A stretch of 62,416 nt of DNA from Oceanitalea stevensii (GTDB taxonomy: Bacteria; Actinomycetota; Actinomycetes; Actinomycetales; Actinomycetaceae), in the NCBI RefSeq assembly GCF_014837105.1, contig NZ_JACSPO010000001.1:592159-654574 (forward strand). Direction: 5' to 3'. A model generated the notes under the pieces. The model did not search any database. It saw only the letters and a list, made by a program, of their open reading frames with translations, and was not told where the DNA came from. The position numbers were made by a program, and so were the translations under genes. Below, piece by piece: positions 38,482-47,411 of the stretch (the first letter of the stretch is position 1; the number at the start of each line of letters is the position of its first letter).

Positions 38482-39970
38482 CCCCCGTGGTTTCCTGACC
38501 TACCGCGAGCGCGAGCTGCCCGCCCGCCGCCCCGTCCCGGTGCGGATCCTCGACTTCCGTGAGGTCTACGAACGGCGGCAGGAGGACGCCCCGGCGCTCG
38601 TCCGCCAGGCCACGCGCTGCATGGACTGCGGCGTGCCGTTCTGCCACGCCGGCTGCCCGCTGGGCAACCTCATCCCGGAGTGGAACGAGCTCACCCGCCG
38701 CGAGGACTGGGAGGCGGCGATCAGCCGGCTCCACGCGACGAACAACTTCCCGGAGTGGACCGGCCGCCTGTGCCCGGCCCCCTGCGAGAGCGCGTGCGTC
38801 CTGGGCATCAACCAGCCCGCGGTGACGATCAAGAACATCGAGCAGTCCATCGCGGACACCGCCTGGGACCAGGGCCTCGTCACGCCCCAGGTGCCGGAGC
38901 GGCAGACCGGCCGGACGGTCGCCGTCGTCGGCAGCGGCCCGGCCGGCCTGGCCGCGGCGCAGCAGCTCACGCGCGCCGGCCACACGGTCGCCGTGCTCGA
39001 GCGGGACGACCGGATCGGTGGCCTGCTCACCTACGGCATCCCGGACTTCAAGATGGAGAAGGTCCAGGTGGACCGCCGGGTGGCGCAGATGGAGGCCGAG
39101 GGCACGATCTTCCGCCCCGGCGTCGACGTCGGCACCCAGATCACGGGCGAGGAGCTGCGCGAGCGGTACGACGCCGTCGTCCTCGCGCTCGGTGCCACGG
39201 TCCCGCGCGAGGTGCCGGTCCCTGGCCGGGACCTCGGCGGCATCCACGTCGCGATGGACTACCTCGTCCAGTCCAACCGCGTGGTGGCCGGCGACGACGT
39301 CCCGGACCAGGTGACGGCGGCCGGCAAGGACGTCGTCATCATCGGCGGCGGCGACACCGGCTCTGACTGCTTCGGCACCGCCCGCCGGCAGGGCGCCCGG
39401 TCGGTCACCCAGATCGACATCAACGTCCGCCGCGGCGAGGACCGCGCACCGGGGGAGCCGTGGCCGATGGACCCGCGAGTCTTCACGGTCTCGACCTCCC
39501 ACGAGGAGGGCGGCGAGCGCATCTTCGGCACCGCCACCCTCGAGTTCGTCTCCGACGGCAGCGCCGGCCCCGACCAGGTCACGCACATCCGGATGGTCGA
39601 GGTCGTCCGGCACGCCGACCGCTCCACCACCCCCGTCGAGGGCACCGAGCGGCTCATCCCCGCGCAGCTCGTCCTCATCGCCATCGGCTTCGAGGGCGTG
39701 CCCCGCGGCGGGCTCGTCGACCAGCTCGGCGTGGCCGTCGACGACCGCGGGCGTGTCGTCCACGACGAGATGTTCGCCACGTCCGTGCCCGGCGTCTTCG
39801 TCGCCGGCGACGCCGGCCGCGGGCAGTCGCTCATCGTCTGGGCCATCGCGGAAGGCCGGTCCTGCGCGGCAGCGGTGGACCGCTACCTCGACGGCGGCAG
39901 CGGCCTGCCCGTCCCGGTGACGGCGTCCAGCGCCCCGCTGGGTGCCGGGATCGCGAGCCTCGGCGCCTAA
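38474..39970 (+). CDS. gltD: Glutamate synthase small subunit
   Basis: 498 residues; passes electrons from NADPH through FAD and Fe-S clusters to GltB. Cysteine sets C49/C52/C57/C61 ([14 protein letters not shown]) and CPAPCESAC bind two 4Fe-4S clusters; FAD site [13 protein letters not shown] near 146, NADPH site [11 protein letters not shown] near 291, and a C-terminal FAD contact [12 protein letters not shown]. Translationally coupled to gltB by an 8-base overlap. A terminator starts 5 bases after the stop. Confidence 0.97.
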   Translation: MADPRGFLTYRERELPARRPVPVRILDFREVYERRQEDAPALVRQATRCMDCGVPFCHAGCPLGNLIPEWNELTRREDWEAAISRLHATNNFPEWTGRLCPAPCESACVLGINQPAVTIKNIEQSIADTAWDQGLVTPQVPERQTGRTVAVVGSGPAGLAAAQQLTRAGHTVAVLERDDRIGGLLTYGIPDFKMEKVQVDRRVAQMEAEGTIFRPGVDVGTQITGEELRERYDAVVLALGATVPREVPVPGRDLGGIHVAMDYLVQSNRVVAGDDVPDQVTAAGKDVVIIGGGDTGSDCFGTARRQGARSVTQIDINVRRGEDRAPGEPWPMDPRVFTVSTSHEEGGERIFGTATLEFVSDGSAGPDQVTHIRMVEVVRHADRSTTPVEGTERLIPAQLVLIAIGFEGVPRGGLVDQLGVAVDDRGRVVHDEMFATSVPGVFVAGDAGRGQSLIVWAIAEGRSCAAAVDRYLDGGSGLPVPVTASSAPLGAGIASLGA

Positions 39971-39974
39971 CCCA

Positions 39975-40011
39975 GCGAGAGGGGCGTTCGCCGGTCGAAC
40001 GTCCCTCTCGC
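39975..40011 (+). terminator. Terminator after gltD
   Basis: 16-bp stem GCGAGAGGGGCGTTCG / CGAACGTCCCTCTCGC with one G-T pair and a 5-base loop; no T-tract. Confidence 0.8.
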
Positions 40012-40028
40012 GAGGACGAATCGGGCTA

Positions 40029-40034
40029 TAGGCT
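40029..40034 (+). promoter_or_regulatory. -10 box (TATAGGCT) for pyk, leaderless
   Basis: TAGGCT, within TATAGGCT, ends 7 bases before the pyk ATG; no Shine-Dalgarno lies between. Confidence 0.6.
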
Positions 40035-40041
40035 GGTCACC

Positions 40042-41466
40042 ATGCGTAGAGCAAAGATCGTGTGCACCCTCGGCCCGGCGACAGAGTCGGCCGACCAGAT
40101 TCAGGCGCTCGTCGATGCCGGCATGGACGTGGCCCGGATCAACCGAAGCCACGGCTCCGCTGCCGAGCACGAGGTCGTCTACAACCGCGTCCGGGACGCC
40201 GCCCAGGCCTCCGGCCGCGCCGTCGCCGTCCTCGTCGACCTGCAGGGGCCGAAGATCCGCCTCGGGCGGTTCGTCGAGGGGGAGGTCGAGCTCAGCGAGG
40301 GCCAGACCTTCACCATCACCACCGAGGACGTCCCCGGCACCGCGGAGATCGCGTCGACCACGTACGCCGGCCTGCCGGGTGACTGCACCCCCGGTGACCG
40401 CATCCTCATCGACGACGGCCGCGTGGCCGTGCGGATCCTCGAGGTCGACGGCCCCCGCGTCGTCACCCGCGTCGAGGTCGCCGGCCCCGTCTCCAACAAC
40501 AAGGGCCTCAACCTGCCCGGCGTCGCCGTCAGCGTCCCGGCCCTGTCCGACAAGGACAAGGAGGACCTGCGCTGGGCGCTGCGCCTCGGCGCCGACGTCA
40601 TCGCGCTGTCCTTCGTCCGCTTCGCCGCGGACATCGACGACGTCCACGCGATCATGGACGAGGAGGGACGCCGCGTCCCCGTCGTCGCCAAGATCGAGAA
40701 GCCGCAGGCCGTGGAGAACCTCGTCGAGATCGTCGACGCCTTCGACGGCATCATGGTCGCCCGTGGCGACCTCGGCGTCGAGCTCCCGCTCGAGGAGGTC
40801 CCGATCGTCCAGAAGCGGGCCGTCGAGCTCGCCCGCCGCAACGCCAAGCCGGTCATCGTCGCCACCCAGGTGCTCGACTCGATGATCTCCAGCCCGCGCC
40901 CCACCCGCGCGGAGGTCTCCGACTGCGCCAACGCCATCCTCGACGGCGCCGACGCGGTCATGCTGTCCGGTGAGACCTCGGTCGGCCAGTTCGCGATCGA
41001 GTCCGTCCGCACGATGGCCCGCATCGTCGAGCACACCGAGGAGGAGGGCCGCGAGCGCATCGCGCCGCTGGGCACCACCCCGCACACCCGCGGTGGCGTC
41101 ATCACCAAGGCCGCCGCCGAGATCGGCGAGCTGCTCGGCGTGAAGTACCTCGTCACCTTCACCCAGTCGGGTGACTCCGCGCGCCGCATGTCGCGGCTGC
41201 GCTCCTCGATCCCGCTGCTCGCCTTCACCCCGCTCACGGCCACGCGCAGCACCCTCGCGCTGAGCTGGGGCGTGCAGACCTACGAGGTTCCCGAGGTCGC
41301 CCACACCGACGAGATGGTCGCGCAGGTGGACAAGGTCCTCACGAGCTCGGGCCTGGCCGAGGACGGCGACCGCATCGTCATCGTCGCGGGCATGCCCCCG
41401 GGCCAGGTCGGCAGCACGAACTCCATCCGGGTCCACAAGGTCGGCGAGCTGCCCAGCTCGAACTGA
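40042..41466 (+). CDS. pyk: Pyruvate kinase
   Basis: 474 residues; final ATP-forming step of glycolysis. MRRAKIVCTLGPAT at the start, the active-site KIEKPQAVENL (catalytic Lys) near residue 216 and VMLSGETSVGQF near 309. The usual NFSHG segment reads NRSHG here. A C-terminal domain for effector binding is complete. The ATG fits the leaderless promoter; the longer frame is inside gltD. Confidence 0.96.
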   Translation: MRRAKIVCTLGPATESADQIQALVDAGMDVARINRSHGSAAEHEVVYNRVRDAAQASGRAVAVLVDLQGPKIRLGRFVEGEVELSEGQTFTITTEDVPGTAEIASTTYAGLPGDCTPGDRILIDDGRVAVRILEVDGPRVVTRVEVAGPVSNNKGLNLPGVAVSVPALSDKDKEDLRWALRLGADVIALSFVRFAADIDDVHAIMDEEGRRVPVVAKIEKPQAVENLVEIVDAFDGIMVARGDLGVELPLEEVPIVQKRAVELARRNAKPVIVATQVLDSMISSPRPTRAEVSDCANAILDGADAVMLSGETSVGQFAIESVRTMARIVEHTEEEGRERIAPLGTTPHTRGGVITKAAAEIGELLGVKYLVTFTQSGDSARRMSRLRSSIPLLAFTPLTATRSTLALSWGVQTYEVPEVAHTDEMVAQVDKVLTSSGLAEDGDRIVIVAGMPPGQVGSTNSIRVHKVGELPSSN

Positions 41467-41491
41467 CCGGCGGTCGCCCACCGACTGCACG

Positions 41492-41525
41492 CTCAGCCCC
41501 GCCGGGTCCGCCCGGCGGGGCTGAG
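41492..41525. terminator. Terminator after pyk
   Basis: CTCAGCCCCGCCGGG - TCCG - CCCGGCGGGGCTGAG: perfect 15-bp stem, 4-base loop, between convergent genes. Confidence 0.88.
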
Positions 41526-41584
41526 TCGTCCCACGACGACGGCGGGGGACCGGCGCCGACGACGGCGTGGCCCCGGCGGACGGG

Positions 41585-42295
41585 TCAGGCGGTGGTCGCC
41601 CCGCCGGTGGCGGGCGGGGCGCCGAGCGCCCCCGCGATCCGCTGCTCGACGGCGTCGGTGGCGGCGGTGGGCAGGACGACGAGTCCCTCGAGCTCACGCG
41701 TGGTGCGGCGGTAGGCGGACTGGCGCTCGGCCTGGCCGGCTGCGGGGTCCTCGGCGAGGGCGAGGAAGCGCTTGGCGCGCGCGAGGGCCTGCTGCTCGCT
41801 GGGCGAGAAGTCCGAGGTGCGCCGCCGCCGCGCCTCCTGCTCGGCGCGGTCGAAGGCGGTCTCGTAGTGGCGCACCGCCTCCCGGTAGGCGGCGAGGTCG
41901 GCGGGCTCGCTGAGGAGCTGCTCCGGGTCCTCGGGCCGCGCGGCCTCGGCGTCGCGCCGTGCGCGGTGGAAGTCGACGGTGAGCGGCTCGCGCATGTCGG
42001 TGATGAGCGGGTAGTCGATGAGTGCGGCGACGTCGAGCTCGTAGCGCAGCCAGCGGGCGTTGACGGCGTCGTGCCGGGCGATCGTGCGCTCCACCTCGGT
42101 CCGGGTGGCGGTGGCCTGCTCGGCCGCCGCAGCGCGGGCGCCGTACTTGATCCGGGCCAGCTCGAGCCGGTCACGGCGGCGCCGCTCGTCCCACTTGCGC
42201 ACGTTCTTGCCGACGGCACTCACCGAGCCGCCGAAGGCCGCCCCGAGCGGGAAGACGAGCCACCAGTAGTCGCCGACGAACTCGAAGAAGCTCAC
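41585..42295 (-). CDS. Conserved hypothetical, membrane anchor plus coiled coil
   Basis: 236 residues: a hydrophobic N-terminal helix (YWWLVFPLGAAFGGSVSAV, residues 10-28), then long charged helices rich in Arg, Glu and Ala, likely coiled coil, and an Ala/Thr-rich tail. GTG start 7 bases after a TAGACT box on the minus strand. I do not recognise the family; a cytoplasmic, membrane-tethered helical protein. Divergent from the DUF1353 gene. Confidence 0.75.
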   Translation of the reverse strand: MSFFEFVGDYWWLVFPLGAAFGGSVSAVGKNVRKWDERRRRDRLELARIKYGARAAAAEQATATRTEVERTIARHDAVNARWLRYELDVAALIDYPLITDMREPLTVDFHRARRDAEAARPEDPEQLLSEPADLAAYREAVRHYETAFDRAEQEARRRRTSDFSPSEQQALARAKRFLALAEDPAAGQAERQSAYRRTTRELEGLVVLPTAATDAVEQRIAGALGAPPATGGATTA

Positions 42296-42302
42296 GCTCG
42301 GG

Positions 42303-42308
42303 AGTCTA
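42303..42308 (-). promoter_or_regulatory. -10 box (TAGACT), leaderless
   Basis: Minus-strand TAGACT ends 7 bases before the GTG of the hypothetical gene. Confidence 0.5.
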
Positions 42309-42345
42309 GCGACGGGGTGCCCGGGTGGATGTCGGTCCCCGGCCG

Positions 42346-42351
42346 TAGCCT
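42346..42351 (+). promoter_or_regulatory. -10 box (TAGCCT) for the DUF1353 gene
   Basis: TAGCCT followed by a short leader with GAAGGGGGGTGAGGGC before the ATG. Confidence 0.45.
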
Positions 42352-42375
42352 CGGCAGGAGAAGGGGGGTGAGGGC

Positions 42376-43233
42376 ATGCCGTTCGTGAGGGAGCGCGAGG
42401 GACGGTGGCGCACGTGCCCGACTGTGGACCTGCGTCAGCTGGCCGGGAGCGGGCGTACCCGCTTCGAGGTCCTCGAGGAGTTCGGCTACACGCAGCTGCC
42501 CCCGGACGGGCGTGACGCCACCGGCCCCACCTGGTCGCGCGCCGCCGTCGAGCACGTCGTGCCGGCCGGCTTCGTCACCGACCTCGCCTCGGTCCCGTCG
42601 GTCCTGTGGGGCGTCATCGCGAGCTACGGCCGTCAGACCCTGCCGGCGGTGCTCCACGACACGCTCTACGCCGCCGCTCGGACCGCACGGGCCACGAGAG
42701 CGAGGCGCCTGCGCCGGCAGGCGGACACGCTCTTCCGCGCCACCCTCCGGGCCACGGGGGCCGGGCCGGTGCAGGAGTGGCTCATGTGGGCGGGCGTGCG
42801 GGGCTTCGGGAGCCCGGCGGTCGTCGTGCCGCTCGTCGTGCTCGGGGTCGTCCTGCTCGGGGTGGGCGTCCTCGCGCTGGGCGGCGGGCTGACGGCACCG
42901 TCGATCGCGCTGGCGGCGGTCGTGGCGGCGCTGGTGGCGCTCCTCGCCGCCGTCGTCGTCACGAGCGTCGAGGAGGGCGCTGACGGGCGTGCGCGTCTGC
43001 GTCCGGCCAGCCTGGGGCCCCTGCTCGGGGCGTGTGCGCTCGTGCTCGTCGCGGCGGCGCCGGTCGTCGTCGTCATCGTCGTCACGACCGTCGTGCGCGT
43101 CGTCGTCGAGCTGGGGGAGAGGCCCGTGGCCCACCCCGGGCGCCCCGTGGAGGAGACGGCGCCGACGGCGCGGATCACGTGGTCACCGCTGCTCGCCCGG
43201 GTGCCCGCACGTGCGGAGCCGCCGCCGGACTGA
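42376..43233 (+). CDS. DUF1353 protein with C-terminal membrane segments
   Basis: 285 residues. Residues about 50-140 (VPAGFVTDLASVPSVLWGV, LPAVLHDTLY) carry the DUF1353 signature, a family often found near phages but also as lone genes. The second half has three hydrophobic helices (about 152-173, 176-196 and 219-243) and a Pro-rich tail, which DUF1353 proteins of phage origin usually lack. Function unknown. No phage genes are adjacent. Confidence 0.8.
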   Translation: MPFVREREGRWRTCPTVDLRQLAGSGRTRFEVLEEFGYTQLPPDGRDATGPTWSRAAVEHVVPAGFVTDLASVPSVLWGVIASYGRQTLPAVLHDTLYAAARTARATRARRLRRQADTLFRATLRATGAGPVQEWLMWAGVRGFGSPAVVVPLVVLGVVLLGVGVLALGGGLTAPSIALAAVVAALVALLAAVVVTSVEEGADGRARLRPASLGPLLGACALVLVAAAPVVVVIVVTTVVRVVVELGERPVAHPGRPVEETAPTARITWSPLLARVPARAEPPPD

Positions 43234-43248
43234 CCGCGGGTCAAACGG

Positions 43249-43286
43249 CATGACCGCGGCGCCGGTCTCCCGGCTCCGCGGTCATG
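43249..43286. terminator. Bidirectional terminator
   Basis: CATGACCGCGG..GCCGG / CCGGC..CCGCGGTCATG: 11 bp plus 5 bp of stem around a small loop, between the DUF1353 gene and the secreted-peptide gene, both of which end within 20 bases. Confidence 0.85.
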
Positions 43287-43301
43287 GAACGTGTCAGCGA
43301 C

Positions 43302-43520
43302 TCAGATGCGGCACCAGAGCCACCACGGGACCGCACCGCAGAAGGAGATCTGCGGGGTGATCTCGCTGCCGCCCGGCGTGGACACCACGGGCTGGGTCAC
43401 GACGGGCTGGGAGGTGCCGGGGAGCTCGTGGCTACCGGGCACGGACGCTGCCGCCGGTGCCATGGTCAGGCCGATGACCGCCAGGGCCAGGGCCGACGTG
43501 CGGGCGATGGTGGTCTTCAT
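43302..43520 (-). CDS. Small secreted peptide with a two-cysteine C-terminal loop
   Basis: 72 residues. Residues 1-25 form a classic Sec signal peptide (Lys2, hydrophobic core, APAAA), leaving a mature chain of about 47 residues. It contains a short repeat (QPVVTQPVV) and ends F-C61-GAVPWWLW-C70-RI, so a disulphide loop with three Trp is likely. ATG with GAGG five bases upstream; an earlier in-frame start would bury the signal. It is 125 bases downstream of a two-component system on the same strand and has its own terminator. No homologue is recognised; a signal, antimicrobial or cell-surface role is open. Confidence 0.72.
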   Translation of the reverse strand: MKTTIARTSALALAVIGLTMAPAAASVPGSHELPGTSQPVVTQPVVSTPGGSEITPQISFCGAVPWWLWCRI

Positions 43521-43606
43521 CAGAACCTCAGTTTCTGGTGATAGGGGTGGAGGTTTCCACATCGTCCCCGTCCAACGTCGTGGCAGTCATCCTTCGAAAG
43601 TAGGAA

Positions 43607-43617
43607 GAGGGTCCCTC
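43607..43617 (-). promoter_or_regulatory. Palindrome upstream of the secreted-peptide gene
   Basis: GAGGG-T-CCCTC, a perfect 11-base palindrome in the 125-base spacer between the response-regulator gene and the peptide gene. A possible regulator site. I see no convincing -35/-10 pair beside it. Confidence 0.35.
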
Positions 43618-43645
43618 AGGAGGATGAATTGTGGTCAGGTGCCGA

Positions 43646-44332
43646 TCAGCGCACCAGGCGCCGTTCGTAGGCGTACACGACGATCTCGAGCCGGGAGCCG
43701 ACCCCCATCTTTCGCATGATTGACGAGACATGTGTCTTGACGGTCGTCTCGGCGACGAAGAGCTCCTCGGCGATCTGCCCGTTGGAGCGACCGCGGCAGA
43801 GCAGCTCGAGCACCTCGTGCTCGCGGGAGGACAGCCCGATGTCCGAGGCCTCGGAGGAGCTCGGGGTGCGCAGCAGGTAGTTGTCGATGAGCCGGTCGGT
43901 CGGACCGGGGGAGACCACCCGGTTGCCGCTGTGCGCGCGGCGGATGGACTGGACGAGGTCCTGGGGGCTGGTGTTCTTGAGGAGGAACCCGGCGGCGCCG
44001 GCGTCGAGCGCCTCGAGGAGGAACTCGTCCTCGTCGAAGGTCGTGAGGAGCACGATGCGCAGGTTCGGGAACTCCTTGCGGAGCTGGACCGTCGCCTCGA
44101 TCCCCGTCATCGTCGGCATCTGGATGTCCATGATGACGAGGTCCGGGTCGTGCGTGCGGACGAGGTCGCGGACCTGCGACCCGTCCTCGGCGGTCCCGAC
44201 GACGTCGATGTCGTCCGCCGTCGCCACATAGCTCTGGAGCGTGGTGAGGACCATGGGGTCGTCGTCCACGAGGAGCACGCGGATCGTGGCCTTGTCGGTG
44301 GGTCCTGCGACACCCTCAGTGCTGTGCGGCAC
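43646..44332 (-). CDS. NarL/FixJ-family response regulator
   Basis: 228 residues. Receiver domain with acidic pocket VDDD (22-25), phospho-acceptor Asp69 (VIMDIQMP) and Lys in FLLKN; C-terminal LuxR-type HTH from about 165 (LSSREHEVLELLCRGRSNGQIAEEL ... VKTHVSSIMRKMG). GTG start, overlapping the end of the kinase gene by 17 bases, so the two are cotranslated. Likely target: genes nearby, including the secreted-peptide gene downstream (inference). Confidence 0.93.
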   Translation of the reverse strand: MPHSTEGVAGPTDKATIRVLLVDDDPMVLTTLQSYVATADDIDVVGTAEDGSQVRDLVRTHDPDLVIMDIQMPTMTGIEATVQLRKEFPNLRIVLLTTFDEDEFLLEALDAGAAGFLLKNTSPQDLVQSIRRAHSGNRVVSPGPTDRLIDNYLLRTPSSSEASDIGLSSREHEVLELLCRGRSNGQIAEELFVAETTVKTHVSSIMRKMGVGSRLEIVVYAYERRLVR

Positions 44333-45572
44333 GCTCTACCTGTCCTTCACTCGCGGAGCTGATCGTCGGGATGGAGGCCTGGATGATCCATCTCCCATCA
44401 TGATGACGTACGACGAGGCTGCCCCCGACCGCCTCGACACGTTCGCGCACGCCGATGAGCCCCACGCCGGAGCTGAGCGCACTGTCCGCCTCGGCCCCCT
44501 CGCGCGCGTCGTTGAGGAACAGGGCCCGGGTCTCGACGTCGGTCCGCTCGATCATCACGGTGCACGGCGCACCAGGGCGGGCGTACTTGGCCATGTTCGC
44601 CGTGCACTCCTGGATGACGCGCACGAGAGCGGTGCGGACGGAGAAGGGCAGGGGGAGGTCGACGTGGTCCTCGACGTGCACCTGGAGGGAGTGACCGGCC
44701 CGTTCGAGCGAGGCGCGGGCGTCGTCCAGCGCGCGCTGGAGGGTGGGCGCGGCGGCGGCGATCGCGGCAGGGACGTTCTCCGTCCCCGAGCGCCGGTCGC
44801 TGCCGTCCTCGGCCCGCAGGATCTTGAGCACTCCGCGCATGCTGACGACCGACTGGCGACCGATCGCGATCGCGTGATCGATCTCCTCGAGCACCTTCGG
44901 GTCCTGGATGCCCGTGAGCTTGGCTCGCTCGAGCGCCATGATGATCGAGGTGATGTCGTGGATCGAGGTGTCGTGCAGCTCCCGCGCGAGGTCACGACGC
45001 TGGCGGGTGAGCTGGGCAGCGGACGTGCGTTGGATGCGGTCGACGGAGCTGGAGAGGAAGCGCACCCCCTCACCGAGCAGGCAGGGGACGAAGAAGACGA
45101 CGAGCCAGGACGCGACGTCCGCGAGCGGCAGGTCGGTGGGCTGCACCGTGGTGAGGATCGTGATGACGGTGGCGACGTACACGTACCCGATCGGCCGTGG
45201 ACGGACGGCGATGAGCACACCGGTGGTGACGACGGACGTGACGATGGTGAGCGAGAACGGGTGCACACCGATGAGCAGCTCGGCCATGACGAGCGGGATC
45301 GAGAGGGCGGCCGCCACCACCGGCCACCGCCCCAGTCCGTAGAGGATGACGATGGCCGCCACCTGGACGACGGTGAGGCCGGTGGGGAGGTTGTCGACCT
45401 CGCTGATGTACAGCTCCCACACGAGCAGGCAGGTGACGCCCACGTAGAGCAGGACGCGGGCGCGCGCGGCCCAGCGCCTCTTCGTGTCGGGCTCCCGGCC
45501 GAGGCGGGAGGCGGCACGCGCGGTCGCCGTGCTGAAACGTCCTCTGAGGTCCATCACGGCGAATGGTTCCAC
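44316..45572 (-). CDS. Sensor histidine kinase (HisKA_3 type)
   Basis: 418 residues. A basic N-terminus, about five to six membrane helices (residues 40-170) with almost no extracellular loop, then a coiled linker, the H-box RELHDTSIHDIT with phospho-acceptor His200, and a HATPase domain ending GVGLIGVRERVEAVGGSL. The second part of the H-box is unusual (normally HHLT or QRLS-like). The GTG at 45572 or ATG at 45554 could be the start; neither has a good ribosome site. Intramembrane sensing by this layout is inference. Confidence 0.9.
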   Translation of the reverse strand: MEPFAVMDLRGRFSTATARAASRLGREPDTKRRWAARARVLLYVGVTCLLVWELYISEVDNLPTGLTVVQVAAIVILYGLGRWPVVAAALSIPLVMAELLIGVHPFSLTIVTSVVTTGVLIAVRPRPIGYVYVATVITILTTVQPTDLPLADVASWLVVFFVPCLLGEGVRFLSSSVDRIQRTSAAQLTRQRRDLARELHDTSIHDITSIIMALERAKLTGIQDPKVLEEIDHAIAIGRQSVVSMRGVLKILRAEDGSDRRSGTENVPAAIAAAAPTLQRALDDARASLERAGHSLQVHVEDHVDLPLPFSVRTALVRVIQECTANMAKYARPGAPCTVMIERTDVETRALFLNDAREGAEADSALSSGVGLIGVRERVEAVGGSLVVRHHDGRWIIQASIPTISSASEGQVERAAQH

Positions 45573-45659
45573 ACCCGGGTGCCGCGCGGTGAGAGTTTCC
45601 GCGTACCGCGGGCGGGCGGTGCGGGTGCGCGCCGCGGCCGGGACGTCGATCCTGGGCCG

Positions 45660-46373
45660 ATGGCACCACGAGTCCCCAGCCCCGTCCCCGCCACCGTCGC
45701 ACGGGCGGCCGCCGCGGCGGGCGGACAGCTCGCCGGCGTCGCGCTAGGCGCCTTCGGCCGGGTGCGGCGCGGCAAGCCGCTGCACCCGCGCGGCACCGTC
45801 CACGAGGCGGTCCTCACGGTATGGGGCGCCGAGCGCCCGTGGCAGGTCCCGCTCCTCGACGAGGCGGGCGAGCACCACGGGGTCGTCCGCGTCTCCCGTG
45901 CCGCGGGGCTGCCACCGCCCCTGCCCGACGTCCGAGGGCTGGCGCTGCGCCTGGAGGAGCCGACGGGAAGGGTCGACCTGCTCCTGTCGACCACCGGCGT
46001 CGGGCCCCTCACGCGCTTCGTCCTGCTCCCGCGGCTCACCGAGCGCCGCCCGATGACAACGCTCCTCCCGGTCCGCACGCCCACCGGCCCGCTCCTCCTG
46101 CGCCTCACCCCGGTCGCGTCCGGCGCGGCCGCCCGGACGTGGCTGCTGGCCGCGGCCCGCGGCAGCGGCCCCTGGGAGCCCGTGGGCCGCCTCGTCGCGA
46201 CCACCCGGCCGGTGCGCCCCGACCCGGACCCGCCGCTGCGCTTCGACCCCGTCCGCCACCTGCCCGCGGGCGTGAGCCAGTACCCGTGGGTGCGGCTCGC
46301 GCGCGACCCGTCCTACGTCCGCTCGCGGCAGTGGTCCCCGCCGTCGCGCTGGCGTCCCCGTCAGGGTGCGTGA
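45660..46373 (+). CDS. Conserved actinobacterial protein of unknown function
   Basis: 237 residues, Pro/Leu/Arg-rich. KPLHPRGTVHEAVLTVWG, AGLPPPLPDVRGLALRLE, TTGVGPLTRFVLLPRLTERRP and a final YPWVRLARDPSYVRSR are conserved-looking segments that faintly recall the haem-catalase fold, but no haem ligand or active-site His can be pointed out. Such proteins are sometimes labelled phosphodiesterase without evidence. ATG chosen for length; no Shine-Dalgarno. Divergent from the kinase gene. Confidence 0.7.
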   Translation: MAPRVPSPVPATVARAAAAAGGQLAGVALGAFGRVRRGKPLHPRGTVHEAVLTVWGAERPWQVPLLDEAGEHHGVVRVSRAAGLPPPLPDVRGLALRLEEPTGRVDLLLSTTGVGPLTRFVLLPRLTERRPMTTLLPVRTPTGPLLLRLTPVASGAAARTWLLAAARGSGPWEPVGRLVATTRPVRPDPDPPLRFDPVRHLPAGVSQYPWVRLARDPSYVRSRQWSPPSRWRPRQGA

Positions 46374-46449
46374 CGCCCACGACGGCGTGATAGTGGGCAG
46401 GCCATGACCAGGCTCACACCGCCGACCGGGCGACTCATGAGGAGGCAGG

Positions 46450-47331
46450 ATGTTCTTCCACAAGCAAGAGCTGCAGTTCAAAGCCACTCCCGACAAGCCG
46501 GACGCCGTGTACGCCCGCAAGCTCCAGGAGGTGCTCGGCGGTCAGTACGGTGAGATCAGCGTCGCGATGCAGTACGCCTTCCAGGGCTGGAACATGCACA
46601 TCCCGGGCAAGTACCGCGACCTCGTGTTCGGCATCGGCGCCGAGGAGTTCGGCCACGTCGAGATGCTCGCCGTCATGATCGCCCAGCTCCTCGAGAAGTC
46701 CCCGCTCGGGATCACCGCGGACGCCGTCCAGTCCGACCCGACCGTCGCCGCGGTCATCGGCGGGACCGACGTCCAGCACGCCATCGTCGCGGGAGCCGGC
46801 GCCCGGCCCGTGGACTCGAACGGCAACCCCTGGCAGGGCTCGTACATCACCGCGAGCGGCAACCTCCTCGCCGACTTCACGGCCAACGCGAACGCCGAGA
46901 TGCAGGGCCGCGTCCAGGTCGCCCGGCTCTACCACATGACCGACGACTCCGGTGTGCGGGACATGCTCGCCTTCCTCCTGGCGCGCGACACGATGCACCA
47001 GAACCAGTGGCTGCGCGCGGTCGAGGAGCTCAAGGCCGACGGTCTGGAGGAGCTGCCGACCCCCAGCAACTTCCCGCAGAAGAAGGAGCACACCGAGGTG
47101 TCCTACCAGTACCTCAACTTCTCCGACGGTGAGCACGCCAAGGACGGCAGCTGGGCCTCGGGCCCGTCGATCGACGGCAAGGGTGAGCACACGTACCACG
47201 ACGGCCCGACGACGTCGGCGCCCATGCCGCCGCCCACCCGCCCGGACGCGCGGCTCTACGGCACCACCGACCTGCCGAACGCCGTCGAGAAGATCGCCGG
47301 CACCGTGCAGGACAAGCTGCACCGCGAGTAG
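46450..47331 (+). CDS. Manganese catalase
   Basis: 293 residues; dismutates hydrogen peroxide with a di-manganese centre. Ferritin-like ligands are visible: Glu in GGQYGEISVAMQY, Glu and His in GAEEFGHVEM, Glu in ANAEMQGR and His in ARDTMHQNQW. Full length for the family. ATG has GGAGG four bases upstream. A hairpin follows it; the flavoprotein gene comes next on the same strand. Confidence 0.94.
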   Translation: MFFHKQELQFKATPDKPDAVYARKLQEVLGGQYGEISVAMQYAFQGWNMHIPGKYRDLVFGIGAEEFGHVEMLAVMIAQLLEKSPLGITADAVQSDPTVAAVIGGTDVQHAIVAGAGARPVDSNGNPWQGSYITASGNLLADFTANANAEMQGRVQVARLYHMTDDSGVRDMLAFLLARDTMHQNQWLRAVEELKADGLEELPTPSNFPQKKEHTEVSYQYLNFSDGEHAKDGSWASGPSIDGKGEHTYHDGPTTSAPMPPPTRPDARLYGTTDLPNAVEKIAGTVQDKLHRE

Positions 47332-47356
47332 GGCCGCCCACCAGCGATGGACCGGA

Positions 47357-47380
47357 CCGGGCCACCTGCGGGTGACCCGG
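47357..47380 (+). terminator. Hairpin between catalase and flavoprotein genes
   Basis: CCGGGCCACC - TGCG - GGTGACCCGG, 10 bp with one mismatch, GC-rich. It could end or attenuate transcription before the flavoprotein gene. Confidence 0.55.
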
Positions 47381-47411
47381 CCCCCCTCAGCACCCGAGGA
47401 CAGGAGCACCC

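Noticed and set aside
42376..43233. Prophage remnant suggested by the DUF1353 domain
   Set aside because: No other phage genes, att sites or composition change; the protein has membrane helices and its own promoter and terminator.
47357..47380. A regulatory RNA between the catalase and flavoprotein genes
   Set aside because: Only a single GC-rich hairpin is present; kept as a terminator-like element.
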